This document shows positions 1 to 8,159 of a stretch of DNA of 64,000 bases, piece by piece. The position numbers were made by a program, and so were the translations under genes. The notes beneath the pieces are model-generated. The model was given only the letters and a program-made list of their open reading frames with translations, was not told the DNA's origin and did not search any database. Origin of the DNA: Zoogloeaceae bacterium (GTDB lineage Bacteria > Pseudomonadota > Gammaproteobacteria > Burkholderiales > Rhodocyclaceae); NCBI GenBank assembly GCA_024235635.1, contig JACKMA010000002.1, positions 930,001 to 994,000 on the forward strand, read 5' to 3'. Numbering within the stretch: the stretch's first letter is position 1; each line of letters starts with the position of its first letter.

Positions 1-581
1 TGCGCGACACTGTGGCAGCGAAAGCAGGCACGGTGGGTAATGAAGGCGACCCGGTCATGGCACTTGCCGCAGAATTCGCCGCGGAAGATGTCTTCCATGC
101 GGATGCGCGCGGTGCCTGCCTTCTGCGCGAAGATCGCCGGATGGCAGTTGCTGCAGGCCAGCCATTCGGTGTGGGTCTTGTGCGGAAAGCGTACATAGGG
201 CATGCCCTTGGTATTGCGCATGACGATGTCGAGATCGAGCGGAAGATAGGTCTCGTTCCCCTGCAACACCTCCCGCGGCGTGATCACACCGTCCCGCAGC
301 GCCCTGGCCCAGTCCACCTTGCCGTTCTCGTCCAGCGGGAAGCCCTGCAGCGCTTCGTCGGGCCGCTGAAGACGCTCGTAGTCGGGGTTGGCCCGGTCGT
401 AGGAGTCGAACTGCGGCTCGACGATCGGCCGCTGTGCGCCCGCCGGCTTCGGCGCCGGTTCCGCCGCCGGCTCGGATTCCGGGATCTGCGCGGGCCGCAG
501 GAAGGCGGCCGCCGGATCGCCTGCGAGCAGCGCGAACACGAGCGCCAACAGGGTCGTCGAGCGGTTGACTGTGAAGTTCAT
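1..581 (-). CDS. c7-type triheme cytochrome, C-terminus beyond window
   Basis: Reading the minus strand from an ATG at 581 gives an open frame that leaves the window at position 1. It starts with a hydrophobic secretion signal (MNFTVNRSTTLLALVFALLA). A Pro/Ala/Glu-rich linker follows, then three visible heme-binding motifs, CSNCH, CGKCH and CFRCH, spaced as in the cytochrome c7/c3-like triheme family. The product is probably a periplasmic multiheme electron carrier. Further hemes may lie outside the window. It is divergent from the heme-binding GGDEF-EAL gene (113-base gap), so the two may be functionally linked, which is inference. The family call rests on the CXXCH spacing and on the FPHKTHTEWLACSNCH stretch typical of these proteins. 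Confidence 0.8.
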   Translation of the reverse strand, partial: MNFTVNRSTTLLALVFALLAGDPAAAFLRPAQIPESEPAAEPAPKPAGAQRPIVEPQFDSYDRANPDYERLQRPDEALQGFPLDENGKVDWARALRDGVITPREVLQGNETYLPLDLDIVMRNTKGMPYVRFPHKTHTEWLACSNCHPAIFAQKAGTARIRMEDIFRGEFCGKCHDRVAFITHRACFRCHSVA

Positions 582-694
582 GGCAAATCGCCCCTGTCGC
601 AAGCACGGGAATTGCATCCGAACGCAGGAACCGGACCAGCTTGCGTGCGCCGTTCGCCACGCGCCGGCCGATCGGAACCGATTGCTGCCTGCCC

Positions 695-3235
695 ATGACC
701 CGTACCGTCCGCGGACTCCTCCTCGTCACATCGACCTTGCTGGCGGCAGGTCTGTTCGCGCTCGGCTATTACACGTTTTCCGAAGCTTATGAACGCAGCC
801 TGCGGGAGGATGCGGTCGCCGACGCCCAATTGCTGGCGCGGGTCAGCTTCAACGGCATGTTCCAGCTTATGCGCACCGGCTGGAACCGGCAACAGCTCGA
901 GGCATTCCTGGCCTCGCTGAGCCATGCCGCCGACGGCAGCCCGGCGCGCATCGACATTTATCGCTCGCCCTTCGTCACCGCGCTCTATGGCGAGATCGAG
1001 CAGGCCCCGCCCGATCCGTCGATTCTGCAGGCCGTACGCAGTGCGCGTCCGGTGCAGAAGCACGACGACGGCGAAGTACGCTTCGTGATGCCGCTGATCG
1101 CCGACACGCCGTGCCTGAAGTGCCACACCAACGCGACCCCCGGCGCAGTGCTCGGGGCGGTTTCGGTGGCGCAATCGATCGGTCCGCTGATCGCGGCTCA
1201 CCGCGAGCGATTCACGGTCGCCGGGCTTCCGGCGATTCCGATCACCGCGGTCGCCGTGCTGTTGATGGTGGTCTATATCTCGCGACGCCTGGGCAACTCG
1301 ATCGCCGCCCTGTCCCGCGACATCGAAGCGATCAACTCGGTCTCGGATCTCAAACATCTGGCAGCCCGACCGCCGATGCTGGCGTTCACCGAATTCGCGC
1401 CGATCGGTGAGCAGATCTCGCGGCTGACCGACCGGCTGCGAGGTGTCGCGGTCGATCGCGACATGCTCGAGTTCGAAATCCGGCTGCTCGAGAAATTCAT
1501 CATCACTTCGGAAGTCGTGCGCGACTGGCGCGACTACGTCACCAGCCTGCTGTCCGAGATCAATACGATCCTGCCGACCTACGCCTTGTTCTCGATCTTC
1601 AAGACCGGGCCCCAGGACTACGAGATCGAAGTGTTCTGGCTCAAGCGTCCGGGACCGGTCCTGACCGCCAGCTTCGAACAGGCGCTGCGTCGCAACCTGC
1701 TGCAGGCAACGCTGGACCACAGCACCACCGGCTGCAGCATCCGCCACAACGTGGCCGATCCTGCCGCGACGCTCGACCCCGACGACGCGCGCACCGAGCT
1801 TCAAACCAAGTCGCTGGTGATCAATGCACCGAAGATCGGCGGCATCGTCGGCATCGGCCTGCAGCCCGATCCCGCCGAGGATCCGGCACGGCTGCTGGTA
1901 ATCGATTCCGTGCTGTCCACGCTGCTCAACGTGGTCGGCTCGGTCAAGGCGATCCACCGGTACACCAGCGAGCTCGAGTATTTCGCCACCCGCGATCCGC
2001 TAACCAAGCTCTACAACCAGCGCATCTTCTGGGAACTGCTGGAGAACGAGATTGCGCGGGCGGCACGGCGCGAAACCCGCTTCGTCGTGCTGCTGGTGGA
2101 CGTGGACAATTTCAAGTCGATCAACGACGGCCACGGCCATGCCTTCGGCGACAGTTTCCTGCAGGCGGTGGCCAAGGCACTGCGCCAGTCGGTACGGCCG
2201 GACGACATCGTCGCCCGTTACGGCGGTGACGAATTCATCGCATTGCTGCCGAGCGCGACGATTTCCGAGGGCAGCCGGGTTGCCGAGCGGATGCTCGCGG
2301 CCGGCGCCCGGCTCGACCTGATGGCGCCCGACAACACCGTCGTCAAATCGGGTTTCACGATCGGTCTCGCCGCCTTTCCGGAGCATGCGCGCGACGCCAA
2401 GGACCTCTTCCTGCTGGCCGACAACATGCTCTACAAGGCCAAGGCCGAATCCAAGGGACAACTGCGGGTGCCGAGCACGGACGACCTGGCCGACACCTTC
2501 CGCACCGCCGGCGAGCGCACGCTGCAACTGTTCGATGCGATCGAGGCCAGAAGTTTCGTGCCCTACTTCCAGCCGATCGTGCGACTGGCAGACGGCGAAG
2601 TGGTCGCCTACGAGGTGCTGAGCCGCCTGCCCCGCAGCAATGGCGTGCTGGGTGCCGAGGATTTCGTTCCGCTGGCCGAGCGCATGGGGGTGATGTACCG
2701 CATCGACCTGATCGTGATCCGCAAGGCCCTCAGACAACTCGCCGACTCCGGTTTCACGGGCAACATCTTCCTGAACTCCTCACCGCGCGCCCTGGTGCTC
2801 GAGGAATTCATCCCGGAGATCCGCCGCATCGTCAAGGACATCGGCATCGATACCCGGCGCATCGTGTTCGAGATCACCGAGCGCGAGACCATTCGCCATC
2901 CCGAGGTCCTCGACCACTACATCTCGCGGCTGACCGACGAGGGATTCCGCCTCGCGATCGACGATTTCGGTTCCGGCTTCTCGTCGTTCCACTACCTCAA
3001 GCGCTTCCCGGTGGACTACCTGAAGATCGAAGGCGAGTTCGTCACCAACATGCTCGATAGCGACCGCGACCGCGCGATGGTGCGCAGCATCGCGGCGCTG
3101 GCCCGGGAACTGGGCATCTGCTGTCTCGCCGAGCATATCGAGTCCGACGCCGTGCTCACCGCGCTCAGCGAGTTCGACATCGAACTGGGTCAGGGCTTCC
3201 AGCTCGGCAGCCCACAGCCGCTGCCCGGCCCTTGA
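695..3235 (+). CDS. Heme-binding sensor GGDEF-EAL cyclic-di-GMP enzyme
   Basis: The product is 846 aa from the ATG at 695; an in-frame upstream start at 641 is less likely because the membrane helix begins right after 695. Order: N-terminal transmembrane helix, a periplasmic sensor of the DUF3365/Tll0287-like kind with a covalent heme motif CLKCH (C140, C143, H144), a second helix around residues 175-195, a HAMP-like linker, a GGDEF domain and an EAL domain. GGDEF is intact near residue 510 and is preceded by an RxxD inhibitory site (RPDD) five residues upstream. The EAL signature reads EVL at 640, but the EITE, DDFGSG and YLKI metal and catalytic stretches are kept, so both activities are plausible. 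The role is c-di-GMP turnover, probably tuned by redox state or gas binding at the heme (inference). It is convergent with panE, with only 6 bases between. Confidence 0.88.
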   Translation: MTRTVRGLLLVTSTLLAAGLFALGYYTFSEAYERSLREDAVADAQLLARVSFNGMFQLMRTGWNRQQLEAFLASLSHAADGSPARIDIYRSPFVTALYGEIEQAPPDPSILQAVRSARPVQKHDDGEVRFVMPLIADTPCLKCHTNATPGAVLGAVSVAQSIGPLIAAHRERFTVAGLPAIPITAVAVLLMVVYISRRLGNSIAALSRDIEAINSVSDLKHLAARPPMLAFTEFAPIGEQISRLTDRLRGVAVDRDMLEFEIRLLEKFIITSEVVRDWRDYVTSLLSEINTILPTYALFSIFKTGPQDYEIEVFWLKRPGPVLTASFEQALRRNLLQATLDHSTTGCSIRHNVADPAATLDPDDARTELQTKSLVINAPKIGGIVGIGLQPDPAEDPARLLVIDSVLSTLLNVVGSVKAIHRYTSELEYFATRDPLTKLYNQRIFWELLENEIARAARRETRFVVLLVDVDNFKSINDGHGHAFGDSFLQAVAKALRQSVRPDDIVARYGGDEFIALLPSATISEGSRVAERMLAAGARLDLMAPDNTVVKSGFTIGLAAFPEHARDAKDLFLLADNMLYKAKAESKGQLRVPSTDDLADTFRTAGERTLQLFDAIEARSFVPYFQPIVRLADGEVVAYEVLSRLPRSNGVLGAEDFVPLAERMGVMYRIDLIVIRKALRQLADSGFTGNIFLNSSPRALVLEEFIPEIRRIVKDIGIDTRRIVFEITERETIRHPEVLDHYISRLTDEGFRLAIDDFGSGFSSFHYLKRFPVDYLKIEGEFVTNMLDSDRDRAMVRSIAALARELGICCLAEHIESDAVLTALSEFDIELGQGFQLGSPQPLPGP

Positions 3236-3241
3236 TCCAGG

Positions 3242-4198
3242 CTAGTGCCCGACTTCGTCCGGGCGCTGCGGTTCGCCACCGGGTGAGCCGTCGACCAGCG
3301 GATGCAGGGCACGGTAGATGGCACCATGCACCGGCGTCGCTAGGCCGAGTTCGGCGCCGAGCCGCACCACGGCGCCGCTCAGGTCCTCGAGTTCGAGGCG
3401 CCGGCCCCGTGTCAGATCGTTCAGCATCGACGCGCGCATGCCGAAGGGCAGCGATTGCGCGAAGGCAAACTGGCGCTCCGCGATGTCGGCCGCCAGCCCC
3501 GGACAACGGGCGCAACCGACCGCTGCGGTCTCGCCCAGCGCGTCGCGGAACAGCGACGCGCACGGCCCGTCCGCCAGCACCTGCCCGATCGGCAGGCGCG
3601 TGAGCGCGGTGACCCCGCTGATCGCCGACAGCAGCACGAACTTCTCCCAGATTCTCACCAGAATGTCCTCGACCAGATGGGCATCGACCTCGGCATCGGC
3701 GAACGCACGCGCCAGCCGTTCGGCACCGGGCGTATGGCGCCCGTCGAATTCGCCAAACAGCAACCGGGCGAGTTCGCCGCTGTGACGGATCACGCCCGGC
3801 GCCAGCATCTCCGAAAAGATGTAGGCAACGCCCCCGAGTACCCGGCCGTGGCCCACCGCCTCACCGATGCGCTGCCAGCCATCGACGCCGTTCTGGAACG
3901 ACACCACCACCGTCCCGGCGCCGAGCAACGGCGCCAGCGCAGCCGCTGCCGCCGCGGTATCGTAGAGCTTGACCATGAACAGTACGGCATCCACCGGGCC
4001 GATCTCGGCCGGGTCGTCGGTCGCCCGCACCGGGATGAGATGCAGATTGCCGAGTGCGCTCTCGAGCCGCAGTCCGTCGCGATTCAGGGCTGCGAGTTGC
4101 GCTCCACGGGCGATGAACGATACTTCGTGCCCTGCCTGCAGCAGGCGTGCGCCGAAGTAGCCACCCAGCCCACCGGTTCCGAACACGGCGATCTTCAT
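3242..4198 (-). CDS. panE: 2-dehydropantoate 2-reductase (ketopantoate reductase)
   Basis: The protein is 318 aa, normal for the family. It begins MKIAVFGTGGLGG, the dinucleotide-binding Rossmann motif, and contains VVSFQNGVDGW and the WEKFVLLSAISGV stretch that carries the catalytic lysine region. It would reduce ketopantoate to pantoate with NADPH in pantothenate/CoA synthesis, in the cytoplasm. The ATG overlaps the stop of the globin gene by one base (TGATG), so the two are translationally coupled. Paralogous PanE-fold proteins act on other 2-keto acids, so the exact substrate is not certain. The coupling to a globin and a LysR regulator is unlike a normal pantothenate operon. Confidence 0.85.
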   Translation of the reverse strand: MKIAVFGTGGLGGYFGARLLQAGHEVSFIARGAQLAALNRDGLRLESALGNLHLIPVRATDDPAEIGPVDAVLFMVKLYDTAAAAAALAPLLGAGTVVVSFQNGVDGWQRIGEAVGHGRVLGGVAYIFSEMLAPGVIRHSGELARLLFGEFDGRHTPGAERLARAFADAEVDAHLVEDILVRIWEKFVLLSAISGVTALTRLPIGQVLADGPCASLFRDALGETAAVGCARCPGLAADIAERQFAFAQSLPFGMRASMLNDLTRGRRLELEDLSGAVVRLGAELGLATPVHGAIYRALHPLVDGSPGGEPQRPDEVGH

Positions 4199-4683
4199 CA
4201 CGCGCCTCCGTTCGCGGACATTTCGCTTGCAAGCGGGCGAGCGCCGAAGGCCGTGGTTCCGGTCGACGCGCGCCGATCCGCCATCGCGCCTCGCATGACG
4301 CCCGAAACCAGCCCATAGGCCTCGACCCAGGCAGCTTCGAGCTCCGCAGTCCATGCATCGCCCAGTCCCTGTGCCAGGGTCCACAGCAAGGCCTGGCCGA
4401 CCGAGTCGAAGTGCCTGTCGCAGACGCCGTAGCCTGCGTGGCGCCGGCCCAGTTGTTCCAGCATCGGCAGCAACTGCCCAGGCCGGTCGAGGCCGTCGAT
4501 GGTGGCGGCCAGCGCCTGCACCAGACGACTGTGCTGCCGCGACATGTCGACCGAACGAAACAGCAGGCGGGTGCTCGGATCGATCTCGAACAGACGCTGA
4601 TAGAAGCTGGCGATGGCCGCCTCGCCATGTGGTGCCACCAGCGCCCACGATTGCTGCAAGCTGCGAATCTGATCGACGTTCAT
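4198..4683 (-). CDS. Single-domain globin of the flavohemoglobin type
   Basis: This 161-aa protein has the globin landmarks: Tyr28 in the B helix (SFYQRLF), Phe42 at the CD corner (LLFRSVD) and a proximal His82 in LGRRHAGYGV. There is no FAD/NAD reductase domain, so it is a stand-alone globin. The last 25 residues are a poorly ordered tail beyond the fold. The likely role is binding or detoxifying O2/NO, or sensing. It is the first gene of a two-gene unit with panE and divergent from a LysR regulator, with 101 bases between the two starts. Control by that regulator is inferred from layout only. Confidence 0.85.
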   Translation of the reverse strand: MNVDQIRSLQQSWALVAPHGEAAIASFYQRLFEIDPSTRLLFRSVDMSRQHSRLVQALAATIDGLDRPGQLLPMLEQLGRRHAGYGVCDRHFDSVGQALLWTLAQGLGDAWTAELEAAWVEAYGLVSGVMRGAMADRRASTGTTAFGARPLASEMSANGGA

Positions 4684-4784
4684 TTCGTTTCCTCCGTCCC
4701 TGTTGACCGTGCAATCAGTGTCCGTGCCTCAAAGTATTTCGTAAAATGAATAATGAAGATGCACTTGATCTTGCGGAGAGATAT

Positions 4785-5657
4785 ATGGATCTGACGCAGC
4801 TGAAGATCTTTCAGACCGTCGTGCGCGAAGGCGGCATCACCAAGGCGGCCAACCGACTTCATCGGGTGCAATCCAACGTCACCACGCGCATTCGCCAGTT
4901 CGAGGACGAACTCGGTGTGGCGCTGTTCGAACGTGACGGCAAGCGCCTGCACCTGACCGCCGCCGGCCAGACCATGCTCGATTACGCCGAACGCCTGCTG
5001 GCACTCGCCGACGAAGCCCGCGAGGCGGTCCGCGACCCGCAGCCGCGCGGCATCTTCCTGCTCGGATCGATGGAAAGCACGGCGGCGGTGCGGTTGCCCG
5101 AACCGCTGACCGAATACCACCGCCGCCACCCCGGCGTCGACCTCCAGCTACGTACCGGCAATCCGCTGCAATTGGCCCGAGCCGTACTGAACGGAGACAT
5201 CGAAGCCGCCCTGGTCGCCGAACCGGTCGCCGACGAACCCTTCGACAAGCTCAAGGTCTTTGAGGAAGAACTGGTACTGGTGGCGGCAAACGACCATCCG
5301 CCGATCGATCGCGAGCACCCGCCGGCGACGATGATCGCCTTCGAGAACGGATGCCCCCACCGGCGGCGGCTCGAGCAATGGTATGTCGACGGCGGCCAGA
5401 TGCCGGCCCACACCATCGAGTTGTCGTCCTACCACGCCATGCTCGGCTGCGTCATCGTCGGCATGGGCGTCGCCCTGCTGCCGCGCAGCGTGCTGACGAC
5501 CTTCCCCGAGCACCACCGGCTGCGCACCGAACGGCTGCCGGCCGGCCTCGACGTCGCCGACACGGTGCTGATCTGGCGTCGCGGCGCATGCTCTCCGAAC
5601 GTGTCGGCGCTGGTCGACATTCTGGCGCCGGGTGGCACCGACCGACGCGCGAACTGA
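4785..5657 (+). CDS. LysR-family regulator (PtrR/YneJ-like)
   Basis: The protein is 290 aa from the ATG at 4785, which has GGAGAG a few bases upstream and gives the canonical LysR opening MDLTQLKIFQTV. An earlier in-frame ATG at 4746 would add 13 residues and has no ribosome site. The N-terminal winged helix-turn-helix (GGITKAANRLHRVQSNVTTRI) is followed by the two-lobed LysR substrate domain. The HRVQSNVTTRIRQ and LLGSMESTAAVRLP stretches resemble the PtrR/YneJ-GltR branch, as I recall those sequences. It is divergent from globin-panE and probably controls that pair and itself. The effector is unknown. Confidence 0.88.
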   Translation: MDLTQLKIFQTVVREGGITKAANRLHRVQSNVTTRIRQFEDELGVALFERDGKRLHLTAAGQTMLDYAERLLALADEAREAVRDPQPRGIFLLGSMESTAAVRLPEPLTEYHRRHPGVDLQLRTGNPLQLARAVLNGDIEAALVAEPVADEPFDKLKVFEEELVLVAANDHPPIDREHPPATMIAFENGCPHRRRLEQWYVDGGQMPAHTIELSSYHAMLGCVIVGMGVALLPRSVLTTFPEHHRLRTERLPAGLDVADTVLIWRRGACSPNVSALVDILAPGGTDRRAN

Positions 5658-5742
5658 GTGGCCGTCGACGTCGGCGGCGATCCATGGTCGCGTCCCGACG
5701 ACGGGCCTCGGCCGCTTGCCGCCGAGCGCCCCGCCCGGCTGC

Positions 5743-7284
5743 TCAGTCGTCCAGTGCCCAGAGATTGACCGTGCCGGTGATCTCGTTGGCGACCACCAGC
5801 AGCGGGCGCCCCGTCGGGCTGCGCCGCGCTTCGACGAAGCGCAGGACCTCGGGTCCGGAGTCCGATTCCGCCACGTCTCGTGAAAAGTCGCGGGTCACGA
5901 GGTAGTCCACCAGTTGCGGCGCGTGGGGAGAGCTCACGTCATAGACGACGACACCGCCGATCCGCTCGAGGCCGACGAAGGCGAAGCTGCGCCCGTGGAT
6001 GCGGCCGACCGCGACGCCCTCGGGCTCCGGACCCTTGTTGTCCGAACGCCCCTCGGCCTCGTTTTCGTCGTTGTTCGAATTGAAGAAGTCCGGCAGCACC
6101 TGGGCGGTCAGCCGTTCGATCTCGTCGCCGGAGTCCCATATCTGGCCACCGCTCGCGGCATGCCAGATCGACACCGAGCGCGCACCGAAGGCATACAGGT
6201 GGTCGAAGTCACCGTCGGGCGGCGCGTTGGTGACCGTCAGGCGCCCCAGCGCCGCATCGTCGTCGACGCCGGCGATACCCGCCAGGCTCGGATGGTCGCC
6301 GGCGAGGCTGCGCGCCCGTTGCTCTTCCTCGAAACCGTCGTACTCGCGCGCATCGCCCTCGTTGGCGGTCACCAGGTAGGTCTCGCCGTCGACCTGGAAC
6401 TGGGCGATCGCGTCCGGCATGTACATGCCGAACACGTGGCGCCATGGCCGGATGTCGATGGCGCCATCGCGGTCGCTGGGGTCCAGCCCCTGGCCGACGA
6501 CGCCATGGTCCTTGACGCCGAGCGCGGTCACGTTCGCCACCGTCAGCGTGCGCAGGTCGAGGGTTGCCACGGCATTGTTCTCCTGCAGGCTGACCCACGC
6601 GGTGTCGCCATCGTCGCTGACCGCGATGTACTCCGGCTCGAGGTCCTGCGCCACGCTGGCACCCGGCCCGAAGATGCGGACGCCCGGCGGCATCGCGACA
6701 CCGCCGAAGCCGATCGTGTGCACTTCCGGACTTCTTCCGATCGGCCGCATTTCGACGACGCTGACCGAACCTTCCGGATCGGTACAGCCGTCGCCATAGC
6801 AGTCCGGCTCGCCCTCGTTGGCCACCAGCAGACGATCGCCGCCGCGGGTGAACACCACCATGTCCGGATTCGAACCGACCACGACCGTTCGCTTGACCTG
6901 GCCGGCCGGCGTCAGCAGCACCACGGTGCCGGGATCGGTGCGCTTCGCCGCGGCGAGCGCCACGGCGACGACGTTGCGGTCGGATACGTCCACACTGTTG
7001 GCACTCGAACCGTAGGCCGCGAGCGGGACGCGGCGAACCAGCCGCGGCGCCGCCGGGTCTGCGACGTCGACGATGTCGAGCGAGACGTCGTCGGCGTTGG
7101 TGACATACATCTGCGTGCCCCGCAGCGCGACCGTCTCGCCCGACGATACGCCTTCGTCGACGTCGGCCAGACCGGTGCGGTAGGTGCCCAGCAGTCTGGC
7201 CGAAAGGCCATCGTCTGCCGCCGTGACGGAGGAAATACTCGAAAGTGCAAGCACGAGCGCGCCCGCTGTGAAGCCTGTCTTCAT
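5743..7284 (-). CDS. Secreted choice-of-anchor I beta-propeller protein
   Basis: The protein is 513 aa. It begins with a signal peptide (MKTGFTAGALVLALSSISSV, cleavage near TAA). The remainder is made of propeller-like repeats with the choice-of-anchor I family landmarks SSANSVDVSD, LVANEGEPDCYGDG, VTANEGDAREYDGF and NKGPEPEGVAVG. The family is known from secreted proteins often found beside alkaline phosphatases and nucleotidases. No enzymatic residues can be assigned, and no C-terminal anchor is visible: the protein ends VNLWALDD. It opens the phosphate-themed cluster, and a weak PhoB-like repeat lies about 40 bases upstream. Its biochemical role is unknown. Confidence 0.8.
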   Translation of the reverse strand: MKTGFTAGALVLALSSISSVTAADDGLSARLLGTYRTGLADVDEGVSSGETVALRGTQMYVTNADDVSLDIVDVADPAAPRLVRRVPLAAYGSSANSVDVSDRNVVAVALAAAKRTDPGTVVLLTPAGQVKRTVVVGSNPDMVVFTRGGDRLLVANEGEPDCYGDGCTDPEGSVSVVEMRPIGRSPEVHTIGFGGVAMPPGVRIFGPGASVAQDLEPEYIAVSDDGDTAWVSLQENNAVATLDLRTLTVANVTALGVKDHGVVGQGLDPSDRDGAIDIRPWRHVFGMYMPDAIAQFQVDGETYLVTANEGDAREYDGFEEEQRARSLAGDHPSLAGIAGVDDDAALGRLTVTNAPPDGDFDHLYAFGARSVSIWHAASGGQIWDSGDEIERLTAQVLPDFFNSNNDENEAEGRSDNKGPEPEGVAVGRIHGRSFAFVGLERIGGVVVYDVSSPHAPQLVDYLVTRDFSRDVAESDSGPEVLRFVEARRSPTGRPLLVVANEITGTVNLWALDD

Positions 7285-7322
7285 CGTCTGTACTCGAATT
7301 CTTCAATCGGGGAATCGAGCCT

Positions 7323-7340
7323 AGCAACGCTTTGTGACGG
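7323..7340 (-). promoter_or_regulatory. Weak Pho-box-like repeat upstream of the anchor-I gene
   Basis: On the minus strand this reads CCGTCACAAAGCGTTGCT. Against the PhoB half-site CTGTCAT-N4-CTGTCAT, the first half matches 5 of 7, the spacer is AAAG as in strong enterobacterial boxes, and the second half matches only 3 of 7. It sits about 40 bases before the start codon. Found by eye; weak on its own and listed because neighbouring phosphatase genes carry better matches. Confidence 0.2.
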
Positions 7341-7448
7341 TTTTTCTACGACACCGGGCCGGCGGCGGGCGGCGCCGCCTGCGGCGGTGACCGTCGCATG
7401 AGCGCACCATGCGAACGGCATCCAGGTTGAATGGCAGAAAAGATTGCT

Positions 7449-7476
7449 TTGCTGCAATGCAACAGGGCGCTATAAT
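7449..7476 (+). promoter_or_regulatory. Sigma-70 promoter for the CYTH gene
   Basis: TTGCTG (7449-7454), a 16-base spacer and a perfect TATAAT (7471-7476) lie 25 bases before the CYTH start at 7502. A GGAGGT ribosome site sits between them near 7490. Confidence 0.65.
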
Positions 7477-7501
7477 TCGGTCGCCCATCGGAGGTCTGAG
7501 C

Positions 7502-8032
7502 ATGGCAATCGAGATCGAGCGGAAGTTCCTGGTCCGGGATGCGGGCATCGTCGCCGGCTTGGCCGGCGAACGCATCGTGCAGGGCTATGCGGTCAAGGAA
7601 GACGGCCACATGACGGTGCGCGTGCGCATCCTGGAAGACCGTCAGGTGGCCTTCCTGACGCTCAAGTCGCCGTTGCGGGGGCTTCGACGCGACGAGTACG
7701 AGTATTCGATACCGATCGACGACGCACACGCCATGCTGGCCAATCATTGCGACCATCGGATCGTCCGCAAGACGCGCCATGCGGTGGTCGCGCACGGGCA
7801 ATGCTTCGAGGTCGACGTCTTCGATGGCGTCCACCGCGGACTCGTCATCGCCGAGCTCGAACTCGGGCACGAACATCAAGCCATCCTGCGCCCGCACTGG
7901 CTTGGCGAAGAGGTCAGCCTCGACCGCCGCTACGGCAACTACTCCCTGGCCCTCGAAGAACGTGCCCACATGCTCGCGGCACGCGGGCGCTACATGGGTA
8001 CGGTCGTGCCGCCACGCGGACTCGCCGCCTGA
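7502..8032 (+). CDS. CYTH-domain triphosphatase-like protein
   Basis: The protein is 176 aa, starting MAIEIERKFLV, which holds the diagnostic ExExK motif of the CYTH triphosphate tunnel fold. Alternating acidic and basic strands follow (VRVRI, TLKSP, RKTRH, FEVDVFDG, LVIAELEL), as in inorganic triphosphatases and class IV adenylate cyclases. The start is fixed by GGAGGT about 7 bases upstream. The likely activity is hydrolysis of inorganic triphosphate or a related organic triphosphate in the cytoplasm. A second CYTH protein, fused to CHAD, lies at 13384. The two differ in length and architecture, so this is not a recent duplication. Confidence 0.88.
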   Translation: MAIEIERKFLVRDAGIVAGLAGERIVQGYAVKEDGHMTVRVRILEDRQVAFLTLKSPLRGLRRDEYEYSIPIDDAHAMLANHCDHRIVRKTRHAVVAHGQCFEVDVFDGVHRGLVIAELELGHEHQAILRPHWLGEEVSLDRRYGNYSLALEERAHMLAARGRYMGTVVPPRGLAA

Positions 8033-8159
8033 ATCGTCGCATTGGCGGAGCCCCCCGATCCGGCAAGGCGACCCGCCTTCGGCGCTTCGTCGCGACCGAC
8101 GACGCCGGCAGCGACCTACGATCGACTCGACGCTAGCCATTGCCGGCGCTCGCATTCGA

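Noticed and set aside
578..1957. A 459-codon frame opposite the GGDEF-EAL gene
   Set aside because: Low-complexity Arg/Asp/Gly composition with no domain; the plus-strand frame has clear heme, GGDEF and EAL motifs.
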